A stretch of 32,247 nt of DNA, taken from contig CALMRE010000156.1 of the NCBI GenBank assembly GCA_937871295.1, positions 1 to 32,247 of the forward strand, read 5' to 3'. Position numbers and translations under genes: made by a program. Of the stretch, positions 1-8,386 are shown piece by piece. Position 1 is the first letter of the stretch, and the number at the start of each line of letters is the position of its first letter. This DNA comes from an uncultured bacterium (GTDB taxonomy: Bacteria > UBP6 > UBA1177 > JAKLFG01). The notes below the pieces were generated by a model. It saw nothing but the letters and a program-made list of their open reading frames with translations. It had not been told where the DNA came from and made no database searches.

Positions 1-2
1 TC

Positions 3-3000
3 ATGGACTGCGAAGACATGAAGGATGAATTCGGCGTGGGCGAACTTCCCGACGATCCGACCGATAGCGACGAATTGACCGACGACGACACCGCGCCCAC
101 CCCGTGCGAACCGAACCCCTGCACCGCTATCGACGACAGTAACGGCGCCTGTACGGTCGACGGCGAAACCTTCATCTGCGGCTGCGACGAGAACTATTCG
201 TGGAACGCGACCGACAAGACCTGCGATCCCGGCATCCGGCGCACCGACTGCGTCAACATTCCGGCGGCGGGAGCGCACGGCACCGGCGACTACAGCGACG
301 GCAAGTTCGAACAGACGTGGGACGGCGAGGCATGGCTTCCCGCGTCGGTGGTCTGCACATGGGAATGCGACACCAACTACACGCTCAACACCAATGAAGA
401 TGGCTGTATCGCCGACACGCAGCGCACCGACTGCGCCAATATCCCGTTGAACGCCCACGGCGCCGGTGAGAACGCCGACGGCAAATTCCTGCAGGTGTGG
501 GACGGCGACAGTTGGGAACCGGCCGTCGCTACCTGCACTTGGGCCTGCGACGCCAACTACACCGTGAATACCGGCGGTGACGCCTGCGAAGCCGACACCC
601 GACGGACCACCTGTACCAATACGTTGCCCGCGAACGCGAACTGGTCCGGGGACAATGCCGACGGCAAGTTCCTCCAGACTTGGGACGGCGATTCATGGGA
701 ACCGGCGACCGCCGTATGCCTGTGGGCCTGCGTGACCAATTATGTCGTCAACACGGCGGGCGACGCCTGCGAGGGAGAGGTCCGTCGCACCGACTGTCCC
801 AATGCCCTGCCCGATAACGCTCACTGGATAGCCCCGAACGCCGACGGCAAATTTGAACAGGCGTGGGACGGCGACAGTTGGGAGCCGGTATCCGACACCT
901 GCGATTTCGCCTGCGATGCGCACCACACATGGAACGGCAATCTGTGCGAACTGGACACTCAGCGCGTTGACTGCGTGAACATCCCGGCCAACGCTCACGG
1001 CACCGGCGACAATGTCGACGGCAAATTCCTTCAGACTTGGGATATCGCCGGTGACGACTGGGCGCCGCTCACTTTCGACTGCTCATGGGAATGCGACACC
1101 AACTACACTCTCAACGGCGAAGGAACCGCCTGCGACGCCGACACGCAACGAGCCGCCTGTACCAATACCCTGCCCGACCATGCGGATTGGAGCGGAGACA
1201 ACTCAGACGGCCAGTTCGAACAGACTTGGGACGGCGGGGACTGGGTGCCCGCGACCTTCGATTGCGCGTGGGAATGTTTTGCGCAGTATGAAAAAACAGG
1301 CGATGAGTGCCTGTTGCGGCCGGTCATTTTTGTCGATCATACCGCGACCGATGGCGCCAATACCGGTTACTCATGGACCGACGCCTTCACCGATCTTTCC
1401 GACGCGCTCGATATGATCGTTACCGGTCAGGAGATATGGGTCGCCGCGGGCACCTACAAACCCTCCCGCTGCCCCTACTTCGACGGCTGTGACGATACGG
1501 AAAAGACCTTCCTGTTGTTCAGCGATACGGGGGTCGATTTCGTCCTGTATGGCGGTTTCGACGGCACCGAAACGACGCGCGCCGAGCGCGACTGGAATGC
1601 CAACGAGACCATTCTGTCGGGCGATATCGCCGGCGACGATGCATGGGATGATGTCAACGGCGGCTGGCTGAACCGCACCGATAATGTCTATCGCGTGTTG
1701 GTGTTCGATCCCGCCATGCCCTCGAATACCCTGCTGTTGGACGGCTTTACCGTCAGCGGCGGGCACAGCGAAGGTATGAATCAGCGGGGAGGCGCTGTTT
1801 CTTCCACCAACCATGCCGTTGAGGTGCGCAACTGCGTATTCACCGGCAATGTTGCTTCGAACGGTGGCGCCATCTTCGTTATCGACGGCCAACTGACCGT
1901 CGATAACGCTTTTTTCTACCGCAATGCGGCCGATCCTTCTTCTTCCGGCAGCGGTGGAGCGATAGCCACCCTGAACGCTCCCCTCTCCCTGACCGACTCG
2001 CTCTTTGAAGAAAACTTCGCCGGCGATAATGCCGGTGCGGTCAGCGGCGGTGGCGATGTGACGATATCCGGCTCTTCTTTCATCAATAACCATGCCGAAG
2101 GAAACGCCGCCGCCCTTTCCATCGGAAATGCGGCTTTGGCAACTATCACCGATACCGATTTTGTCGGGAATACTGCGGTATTCGGCGGCGCCATCGGCAT
2201 AAACACCACCACTTCGGTTATCGTTGCCTCCTGCTATTTCGAAGGCAATGAGGCGATCGACGAAAATGGCACGGGGGGATCCATCAGTGTGACCGCCGAC
2301 TCCTTCTCCCTTTCCAATTCCCAGTTCGTCAACAACAGCGCCTCCATGGGTTCCGCGGTGCAACTCTGGACGGTCGCCGACGCAACGGTGACCTCCGTCA
2401 CCTTCACGGGAAATACCGGTTCCGCGATCTCCGGCCAAGAATGCGCTGTGGTGATCACCGATTCAACTTTTACCGACAATATCGCCGCCGCGAGCGGTGT
2501 CTCCGCCATTGAGATACAGGACGCCTCCTCCCTTTCCATAAGCGGTTCGTCGTTCCTATCGAATGAGGCGAGCAAGAGCACCATTAATGTCAGAGATACC
2601 CTCCTTTTCTCCGTAAACGACTGTTCCTTCCAGAACAACAATGGATCGGCAATAGGTACAGGAGGAACCCCCCTACAGATGGCGGACTGTGATTTCATCG
2701 GCAACCATGCCGCCTCCGGAGCCGCCGTCAACCCCGGCGATGGCGATCACACGATAACCAACTGCCGTTTCAAGGACAATGCCGCCGACCTGCCGGGAGA
2801 ACCGGATAACATCTTTGCCGGCTGGGGCGGGGTCATGGCTATGATGGGGGCGAACATGACGGTCGTCAACTCAGTCTTCGAGGGTAACACCGCGGCCGAA
2901 ACGGGCGGCGCCGTCGTAGCCATCTGGTCCACGCTTTCCTTTACCAACTGCACTTTTACCGGCAACACCGACCCTAACGGTGACGGCATCGTCTACCTCG

Positions 3001-3404
3001 GAACGAACGGTCCCGTCGACAATACCGTACTTTGGGATACGGTGGAAGAGGTCACCACTCTCACGGTCGGAGAGGATGTGTACGACATGGGACCGAGCAA
3101 TCCGACCTTCAGTTACAGCGATGTCAAAGGGAGCGGCGGTAGCGCCATGACCTGCGGTATCGGCGGTGACGAAGCCTGTTGGGTGCTTCCCTTCGGCACC
3201 GACGGCGGCAACAACATCGACCTGCCTCCGGTGTTCGACACCGCCAATGTGAACGATCCGCTGAGTCTGCAGGGTGGCTCGCCCTGTAGGGATATCGGCA
3301 GTAATGCGCTTATACCGGAAGGCATCACCACCGACATACTCGGCAATGCGCGTATCTGGAACACTACTGTCGACATGGGCGCCTACGAGTATTGGGTTGA
3401 ATAG
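3..3404 (+). CDS. Secreted Cys-rich module / parallel beta-helix protein (5' end probably cut)
   Basis: No catalytic role is recognised; it looks like a large surface or secreted structural protein. In order: an Asp/Glu-rich acidic linker (residues 1-35), an EGF-like Cys stretch (about 36-78), six tandem modules of about 60 residues (about 80-440), then a right-handed parallel beta-helix of about 690 residues with many short turns of the type FxxNxAxxGGAI. The extreme C-terminus, DMGAYEY, matches the end of the choice-of-anchor Q type of beta-helix proteins. No signal peptide is seen and the protein begins inside an acidic linker, so the first visible ATG is probably internal and the true start lies left of the window. 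Acidic linkers following a lipobox are also seen in the next gene, suggesting this too was a lipoprotein. The stop is followed within 15 bases by the next start codon. Function is open; adhesion or polysaccharide contact would be a guess. Confidence 0.85.
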   Translation: MDCEDMKDEFGVGELPDDPTDSDELTDDDTAPTPCEPNPCTAIDDSNGACTVDGETFICGCDENYSWNATDKTCDPGIRRTDCVNIPAAGAHGTGDYSDGKFEQTWDGEAWLPASVVCTWECDTNYTLNTNEDGCIADTQRTDCANIPLNAHGAGENADGKFLQVWDGDSWEPAVATCTWACDANYTVNTGGDACEADTRRTTCTNTLPANANWSGDNADGKFLQTWDGDSWEPATAVCLWACVTNYVVNTAGDACEGEVRRTDCPNALPDNAHWIAPNADGKFEQAWDGDSWEPVSDTCDFACDAHHTWNGNLCELDTQRVDCVNIPANAHGTGDNVDGKFLQTWDIAGDDWAPLTFDCSWECDTNYTLNGEGTACDADTQRAACTNTLPDHADWSGDNSDGQFEQTWDGGDWVPATFDCAWECFAQYEKTGDECLLRPVIFVDHTATDGANTGYSWTDAFTDLSDALDMIVTGQEIWVAAGTYKPSRCPYFDGCDDTEKTFLLFSDTGVDFVLYGGFDGTETTRAERDWNANETILSGDIAGDDAWDDVNGGWLNRTDNVYRVLVFDPAMPSNTLLLDGFTVSGGHSEGMNQRGGAVSSTNHAVEVRNCVFTGNVASNGGAIFVIDGQLTVDNAFFYRNAADPSSSGSGGAIATLNAPLSLTDSLFEENFAGDNAGAVSGGGDVTISGSSFINNHAEGNAAALSIGNAALATITDTDFVGNTAVFGGAIGINTTTSVIVASCYFEGNEAIDENGTGGSISVTADSFSLSNSQFVNNSASMGSAVQLWTVADATVTSVTFTGNTGSAISGQECAVVITDSTFTDNIAAASGVSAIEIQDASSLSISGSSFLSNEASKSTINVRDTLLFSVNDCSFQNNNGSAIGTGGTPLQMADCDFIGNHAASGAAVNPGDGDHTITNCRFKDNAADLPGEPDNIFAGWGGVMAMMGANMTVVNSVFEGNTAAETGGAVVAIWSTLSFTNCTFTGNTDPNGDGIVYLGTNGPVDNTVLWDTVEEVTTLTVGEDVYDMGPSNPTFSYSDVKGSGGSAMTCGIGGDEACWVLPFGTDGGNNIDLPPVFDTANVNDPLSLQGGSPCRDIGSNALIPEGITTDILGNARIWNTTVDMGAYEYWVE
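240..1319 (+). repeat. Six in-frame tandem ~180-bp coding repeats (Cys modules)
   Basis: Six coding repeats begin near 240, 423, 603, 786, 963 and 1149. Each encodes R-T-D-C, then a variable stretch, D-G-K-F-x-Q-x-W-D-G-D-S-W-x-P, a C-x-W-x-C pair, an N-Y turn and a fourth Cys. Four Cys per unit suggests two disulfides. Unit length varies between 59 and 62 residues, so the copies have diverged but keep their Cys positions. Confidence 0.85.
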
Positions 3405-3430
3405 TGAGTCGTGAGTCGTGAATCGTGAGA
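3404..3430. repeat. Short heptamer direct repeat GTGAGTC (about 4 copies)
   Basis: Consecutive GTGAGTC, GTGAGTC, GTGAATC and GTGAGA units run from the last base of the upstream stop codon through the GTG start of the next gene. Tracts of this kind next to a GTAGGGGCG-type palindrome are, from memory, a common dispersed intergenic pattern in environmental genomes; this was not searched. Confidence 0.6.
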
Positions 3431-5157
3431 AGAAATACCGAATTGTAGGGGCGCGATCCATCGCGCCCCTTTTTCTTTTTTTGTTCCTCATCGCCTGTAA
3501 CGGCGGCAATACGACCACCACTGACGCCGATCTCGACGCCGATCTCGACGCCGACATGACCGATCAGTCGGATCAGTCCGACGATATTCCTGATCTCCCT
3601 GATGTCACCGTCGATGACGATCTCATCGAAACACCCGAAGCCGACCTGCCCGATGAGGATCCAGTCTCTTCGCCGATCATCGTTGCCCTGTCGGTAACGA
3701 TGAATCCGAATCCGGCGGCGCCGCTGGTCGGCGTCGTTACCGCAACCACCGAACCGGCGACCCGCCTGCGGGTGACGCTCGAAAGCAGTGAGGGAAGTGA
3801 AACTATACGCTATACGCAATTGTCGAGTGAACACCGGTTGCCGATCCTTGGCCTCCTGCCGGGGAAGATATATACCGTGACGGCGGCTGCCGAAACGCCT
3901 AACGGTTCAACGAAAACACACCCCAAGAATTTCACGCTGATCACACCTTCTTTGCGCCTTGATTTCCCCGATATACAACATATCAATCATCGACCGGAAG
4001 GACGCGAACCGGGATATATTCTTATTGTACTGGGCAAGGCACAGGGACCTGTCGACGATTTCGGTTTTCACACGGTTCTTTTCGATATCAAAGGCAATAT
4101 CCGCTGGTTTTACCAAAGCGACGGCAGACAGCACGGATTGCAGACGTTGCCTAATGGGAACCTTCTCATGCAGTTTTCTCAAAGAGTTCTTGAGGTCGAC
4201 ATGTTCGGCGACAGCGTCGGCGAATGGCTTGTCGGATCGGCGACCGGAGGTCCGCTTGCGGTCACGGTGGCGGGAGGAAAAAGATTTCATCATTCTGCGA
4301 TACAGACCCTCAACGATACCATAATCGTGCTTGACGATGACACCCGCATGATGGAAAATTACCCGACCAGCGATACCGACCCTGATGCGCCGAAGGATAC
4401 AGTACTCGTAAGAGGAGACGCCGTCATCGAATTCAATCGCGATGGCATCGTTTTAAAACAGCACTATCTTCTCGACATACTCGACCCCTATCGCATTGGC
4501 TATCTCTTTATCCCGGGCAACCAGTGGAGCCACGCGAACTATGCCCTGCCGATCGCCGATGACGACAGTATCGTCGTTTCGGTACGCCACCAGTCATGCA
4601 TCGCCAAATTCGACCGTGTCACCGGCGATCTTCGATGGATCCTCGGCAACCATGAAAAGTGGGACAAGACTTTTGAACCGTTCCTTCTCGCGCCGATCGG
4701 GATACCGTTCGAATGGCAGTGGTATCAGCACAATCCGAAACTCACGCCGGATGACACCTTTCTCGTGTTCGACAACGGAAATTACCGCGCAATGCCTTTC
4801 GATCCACCGTTGATCGCCGAAGAGAACCGGAGCCGCGCCGTCGAGTACCGGGTCGATGAGGTGAACATGACGGTCGAACAAATATGGGAATGGTTTCCCA
4901 ACGAAGACCCTCTCGTATACACGGCAGAACTCGGAGATATCCATCATCTGCCGCAGACCGGCGATGTCGTTGTTACCTTCGGAAGCATTCTCGAGGACAC
5001 CGCCAGAAAAGCGCGCATCTTTGAGGTGACCCATACGGCTCCGGCGGAAGTATTATACGAACTTCGCGTTGACGATATCGTCGCAAATGAGATGGGATGG
5101 ATAGTCACCAGTTCTGCCTTCCGCTCTTCTCTCTACCCCGAAGGGATGATCGAGTAG
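3418..5157 (+). CDS. Arylsulfotransferase (ASST)-like lipoprotein
   Basis: Related to the periplasmic aryl-sulfate sulfotransferases, which move a sulfuryl group from one phenolic sulfate to another phenol without PAPS. The GTG start at 3418 is the furthest possible, since an in-frame TGA precedes it. Residues 1-27 form a lipoprotein signal with lipobox L-I-A-C (Cys27), then an acidic Asp-rich linker to about residue 85, a fibronectin-like beta segment, and a beta-propeller-type ASST domain. All four active-site positions known from the E. coli enzyme (His252, His356, Arg374, His436) have plausible counterparts: His291/292 in FHHSA, His372 in WSHANY, Arg390 in VRHQS and His438 in WYQHNP. So it may be active, tethered to a membrane by lipid. 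The stop is 3 bases from the convergent next gene, with no terminator between. Substrate unknown. Confidence 0.8.
   Translation: MNREKKYRIVGARSIAPLFLFLFLIACNGGNTTTTDADLDADLDADMTDQSDQSDDIPDLPDVTVDDDLIETPEADLPDEDPVSSPIIVALSVTMNPNPAAPLVGVVTATTEPATRLRVTLESSEGSETIRYTQLSSEHRLPILGLLPGKIYTVTAAAETPNGSTKTHPKNFTLITPSLRLDFPDIQHINHRPEGREPGYILIVLGKAQGPVDDFGFHTVLFDIKGNIRWFYQSDGRQHGLQTLPNGNLLMQFSQRVLEVDMFGDSVGEWLVGSATGGPLAVTVAGGKRFHHSAIQTLNDTIIVLDDDTRMMENYPTSDTDPDAPKDTVLVRGDAVIEFNRDGIVLKQHYLLDILDPYRIGYLFIPGNQWSHANYALPIADDDSIVVSVRHQSCIAKFDRVTGDLRWILGNHEKWDKTFEPFLLAPIGIPFEWQWYQHNPKLTPDDTFLVFDNGNYRAMPFDPPLIAEENRSRAVEYRVDEVNMTVEQIWEWFPNEDPLVYTAELGDIHHLPQTGDVVVTFGSILEDTARKARIFEVTHTAPAEVLYELRVDDIVANEMGWIVTSSAFRSSLYPEGMIE
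3448..3480 (+). terminator. GC-rich perfect palindrome followed by T-tract
   Basis: GGGGCGCGAT (3448-3457) pairs perfectly with ATCGCGCCCC (3460-3469), followed by an 11-base tract broken by only one C. This has the form of an intrinsic terminator for the upstream gene, but it lies inside the first codons of the next reading frame, where it encodes the signal peptide core. It could equally be a mobile palindromic element that inserted here. Confidence 0.55.
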
Positions 5158-5160
5158 TCG

Positions 5161-6168
5161 TTACCCTTCCAGCAGTCGCTGGCCGCCCGGCAGTCGTTTT
5201 GTGAATAGAAAAAGTTTATACAGGTGATCCTGCAGGCGGGGCGCCCGTTCAAGCAGGGAGAAGAGCCGCTCCTGTTTCCGTTTGAAGGCAAGTATCCGCT
5301 TGAGTTCCGGCATCGCGTAGTTCGTATCCTTCAGTCTGCGGCCCAGTTCGCGGCCGCTGATGACCGCCGTCGATATCCCCTCGCCGGTCGCGCGCAGCGC
5401 CAGTCCCGCCGCGTCGCCGATGAGGTAGAGCCCGTCGTGTTCGACCCCGGCGTAGCGGTGTTCTACCCAGCCGCCTTTCAGCGAAGAGACGGCACTTCCG
5501 GGGAAACGCCGCCCGATCTGTTCGTCGAGCAGGCGGCGGGCGTCGGCGACCGGCATGCGGACCGGATCGAAATAAATCCCGATATTCACCCGGTCGCGGT
5601 GCGGGAACGACCAGAGGTAGGCGGCGCCGTAGCGCGCCGCGTCAAGGATAAGGGTGTAATCGGACGATGCGGCGCGCACCTCACGGTAGAGGCCTAAAGA
5701 ACGGCCGGTCGGCAGTCCCAGAAAGCGCCGGACGGCCGAGAGCGATCCGTCGGCGCCGACGATGCGGTCGGCCGACAATTCGTCGCCGTCGCCGGTAGCA
5801 ATGGTGTGACGATCGATCATGCGGGCACCGGTCCCGACAAGGAACTCGATCCCCGCCCCGTTGGGTATCTTCGCCAACTGGTAACTGGCGAGCGTTTCGC
5901 GCGGTACGGTGAAGCGGGGCGTTTCAAGGCGGAGCCGGTGCCCCTTTCCCGCTATTTCGACGAGTTGTTCGTCGAACCGGAGCGCCGAGGGGGGCACGAG
6001 GTCGGCGGGCATCAGCCGCGACAGCGCTCCGGCGCAGGCTTTCGGGCCGATGATCCGCTGTCGTTCCAGCACTATGACCGATGCGCCCGATCCGGCGAGT
6101 TCGCCGGCGCAGGCGAGCCCCGCCGGACCGGCGCCGATGATGAGTATGTCGCAGTGTTTTTTCGGCAT
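5161..6168 (-). CDS. Geranylgeranyl reductase family FAD-dependent oxidoreductase
   Basis: Flavoprotein of the GGR / NAD(P)-FAD oxidoreductase family, whose members hydrogenate isoprenoid double bonds of lipids, quinones or chlorophyll side chains. The N-terminal dinucleotide fold carries IIGAGPAG (residues 10-17); the family K-x-C-x-G element is at 43-47 (KACAG); the second FAD motif GDAAG is at 251-255, followed by TGEGI. The length of 335 aa is a little short for the family (about 380-400). The ATG at 6168 was chosen over an in-frame one 47 codons upstream because a GGAGAGGGAGAG Shine-Dalgarno sits just before it and the Rossmann motif then starts at the normal distance. It is divergent from the membrane spermidine-synthase-like gene and near two UbiA homologues, which favours an isoprenoid substrate, but this is inference. 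Confidence 0.8.
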   Translation of the reverse strand: MPKKHCDILIIGAGPAGLACAGELAGSGASVIVLERQRIIGPKACAGALSRLMPADLVPPSALRFDEQLVEIAGKGHRLRLETPRFTVPRETLASYQLAKIPNGAGIEFLVGTGARMIDRHTIATGDGDELSADRIVGADGSLSAVRRFLGLPTGRSLGLYREVRAASSDYTLILDAARYGAAYLWSFPHRDRVNIGIYFDPVRMPVADARRLLDEQIGRRFPGSAVSSLKGGWVEHRYAGVEHDGLYLIGDAAGLALRATGEGISTAVISGRELGRRLKDTNYAMPELKRILAFKRKQERLFSLLERAPRLQDHLYKLFLFTKRLPGGQRLLEG

Positions 6169-6194
6169 GGCCTCTCCCTCTCCGGACTCTTTGC

Positions 6195-6223
6195 ATGGTG
6201 CCTCGCCTGCCGGTGAAAAGCAA
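6195..6223 (-). promoter_or_regulatory. Possible weak sigma70-like promoter for the GGR-family gene
   Basis: On the minus strand TTGCTT, a 17-base spacer and CACCAT lie about 30 bases upstream of the ATG at 6168. The -10 box matches the consensus poorly; it is reported because the spacing matches other promoters in the window. Confidence 0.25.
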
Positions 6224-6245
6224 GAAAGGAAGCGGCGCGGTTTGA

Positions 6246-6274
6246 TTGACTCTTGCGGCGCCGGACGATATACT
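6246..6274 (+). promoter_or_regulatory. Sigma70-like promoter TTGACT-17-TATACT
   Basis: TTGACT at 6246-6251, a 17-base spacer, then TATACT at 6269-6274, ending 25 bases before the ATG at 6300. A Shine-Dalgarno-like AAAAGGGAG lies between. The same two hexamers and spacing occur on the minus strand at 21738-21766. Confidence 0.7.
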
Positions 6275-6299
6275 GGCGGGCACAAAAGGGAGTTTCCCC

Positions 6300-8378
6300 A
6301 TGTCCGCACCCTCTCCGGCGGCCCGCAGAGCGCTGTTCCGCGCCGTGATCTACGCCGCGCTCGGATCGGTCTTTCAGGTCCTGACGGTCCGCATGCTTTC
6401 CTATGTGTTCCCCTTCCAGATGATCTTCGCGATATCGCTGACCGCCGCCTTCTCGCTCCTGTTCACCGGTGTCGGCGCACTCTTGGCGAAGCGGTTGAAA
6501 ACCCGCACCCCGCTCATCATGGGCCTGACCGGTCTTTCGTTCTTCCTTTCCTTCGTGCTGATGTCGCTCGGGACCCTTCTTCCCAAAAGCGTCATGTTCG
6601 CCGTGACGCTGGAGAACATACTCGCGCTCCTGCCGGGCGGCATGGTCGCCTCCATCCCGCTGGCCGCCGCCGCGGTCGCCGTACCGCTGGTCCTGTCGGG
6701 CGTGCTGGCGGGCGGTTTCTACCTGACGGTGCTCGAGGAGGAGCCGCCGCTCCTCAAATGGCTGGTCGCCGGCACCGCCGTCGGCTTTTTCGCCGGCTAT
6801 GCGGGGACCGCCCTGCTTATCGGCATGACGGGGATTTGGAATTTGATTCTCATCGCGGCGATACTCGCCATGTTCGCCTTCCTGCGGCCGCCGCTTTTCG
6901 CTATTCTTGCGCTCATCGTCGTCGCCGCCGTCACCCTGACCGATCCCGACGCCTATCTTTTCAAGAAACTGGGGCGGGAACCGCTCACGTGGGTACAGGG
7001 AGATCAGGTCACCCATCAACTCGGCTTCTGGTCCCCCTACTCGCGGCTCGATTTCTACGATCTGGGCGACGGTCGGCTGGGCGGCCTCTACAACGGCATC
7101 CAATGGTGGTCCACCGGCGATACGGCGCGCGATATCGGCCTGCGGCGCGAACTCTACCGCGACATGACCGGCGATGTGCTGGTCATCGGATCGGGCGGCG
7201 GCTACGGGCTCCTGTCGCTGGTCAACGCCGGTTCGATAACGGCGGTCGAACTCGATCCGGGCGTCATAGAAGCCCTTCAGGGACCGCTGGCCCGCTACAA
7301 CCGGAACATCTACAACCGGGCCGAGGTCCACGCGCAGGACGGCCGCGCTTTCCTCGACGCCACCGACCGGAAATTCGACATCATAATCTACGAGGCTCCC
7401 GAGTTCGTCTTCGCGAACTCCGAAAAGAGTTTCGTCAGCATGGAGAACCATCTCTACACCGTCGAGGGTATCGCACAGGCCTTCGACCGGTTGAAACCCG
7501 GCGGCGCGTTCATCGTCTTCCATACCTACGGCCTGATACCCACCGAACGCTTCGTCGCGGCCTATCCCGACGGCGCGCAGTGGGCGGTCTTCAAAGCGGA
7601 GGCGGAGGTCATCCGGAAGGTGCAGGTGGTCTTCGCGGTCGCCGCGCGGGAAACCGCCGTCGTCGAAAAATGGCGCGATCTTTTCCTGCGTAACGGCGCC
7701 CGGGAGCTGTCGCTGACCCCCGAGTTCACCGCCGCGGTGCGGCAGGCCGCGCCGGTGACCGACGACCGGCCGCTGCTCCATTTCCGCGACTGGCGGCAGG
7801 CGGTTCCCTTCCTTGCGACCGGCTCCCTCATCGCGCTGGTGCTGACGCTTCTGCTTTTTCTCAAGCGGCCGCGCCGTCTGCCGCTGTTCTTCGCGCTGGT
7901 GGGGACCGGGTTCATCATGACCGAACTGGCGATCATCAATCTGCTGCGCTCCCTGCTGGGCGGCTATGTCGAAACGACCGCCGTCGCGCTCGGGTTTTTC
8001 GCCCTCTCCACCGCCGTCGGGGCGCTCTACCACGACAGGATACCGGCGCGCCGCCTCATCCCGTTGACCCTGGCGGGCTTCGCGATACTGTTCCTTCTGC
8101 TCACCCATCTGCCGGTGGCGGCCGCGTTGCCGGTGAAAATACTCTGGATCGGCGTCGCCGTGAGCGCCCCCGGCTTCATCATGGGGGTCTTCTTCCCGGC
8201 GGGACTCGCGGCGGGGGCCGCCGCCGAATCGCCCTACTTCTACGCGGTCGACACCGCCGGCACCGCGCTCGGCTTCATCCTGTTCTATCTGCTCATTCTC
8301 GCGGCGGGCTTCACCGGCGCCGTCGGCGCGGCGCTCCTCTGCTACCTCGGCGCCGCCTATCTCTATTCCCGCGCCTGA
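6300..8378 (+). CDS. Polytopic membrane protein with spermidine-synthase-like domain
   Basis: 692 aa. About seven hydrophobic segments (residues 10-215), a soluble Rossmann-type domain (about 225-480) resembling spermidine/spermine synthases, then about seven more segments to the end. The nucleotide-binding loop IGSGGGYG (about 297-304) replaces the usual GGGDGG, followed by the acidic AVELDPGV. Where true aminopropyltransferases carry a catalytic Asp in a D-x-x-D-P motif, this protein has IYEAPE (Glu365 region). Polyamine synthesis is therefore doubtful; a SAM- or decarboxylated-SAM-using transferase acting on a membrane substrate fits better. ATG 6300 was chosen over one at 6246, which lies inside the promoter. 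The next gene, a radical SAM protein, follows after 8 bases, so the two are likely cotranscribed. Confidence 0.75.
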   Translation: MSAPSPAARRALFRAVIYAALGSVFQVLTVRMLSYVFPFQMIFAISLTAAFSLLFTGVGALLAKRLKTRTPLIMGLTGLSFFLSFVLMSLGTLLPKSVMFAVTLENILALLPGGMVASIPLAAAAVAVPLVLSGVLAGGFYLTVLEEEPPLLKWLVAGTAVGFFAGYAGTALLIGMTGIWNLILIAAILAMFAFLRPPLFAILALIVVAAVTLTDPDAYLFKKLGREPLTWVQGDQVTHQLGFWSPYSRLDFYDLGDGRLGGLYNGIQWWSTGDTARDIGLRRELYRDMTGDVLVIGSGGGYGLLSLVNAGSITAVELDPGVIEALQGPLARYNRNIYNRAEVHAQDGRAFLDATDRKFDIIIYEAPEFVFANSEKSFVSMENHLYTVEGIAQAFDRLKPGGAFIVFHTYGLIPTERFVAAYPDGAQWAVFKAEAEVIRKVQVVFAVAARETAVVEKWRDLFLRNGARELSLTPEFTAAVRQAAPVTDDRPLLHFRDWRQAVPFLATGSLIALVLTLLLFLKRPRRLPLFFALVGTGFIMTELAIINLLRSLLGGYVETTAVALGFFALSTAVGALYHDRIPARRLIPLTLAGFAILFLLLTHLPVAAALPVKILWIGVAVSAPGFIMGVFFPAGLAAGAAAESPYFYAVDTAGTALGFILFYLLILAAGFTGAVGAALLCYLGAAYLYSRA

Positions 8379-8386
8379 TCCGCGAC

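Noticed and set aside
240-1319. Possible CRISPR array from the regular 180-bp periodicity
   Set aside because: The repeats are long, diverged, in frame and coding; no short identical repeats with unique spacers.
1371-2438. 355-residue minus-strand open frame inside the beta-helix gene
   Set aside because: Shadow of repetitive coding sequence; no Shine-Dalgarno and no domain.
5909-7693. 594-residue plus-strand open frame overlapping the GGR gene and the next gene
   Set aside because: Arg/Pro/Gly-rich without motifs; spans two convincing genes in other frames.
6072-8108. 678-residue antisense open frame opposite the spermidine-synthase-like gene
   Set aside because: Arg/Gln/Glu-rich low-complexity product, no domain; typical shadow of a G+C-rich gene. 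The plus-strand protein has clear helices and motifs.
6300-8378. Annotation as a plain spermidine synthase (speE)
   Set aside because: The catalytic Asp motif and GGGDGG loop are not conserved and the protein is mostly membrane helices.
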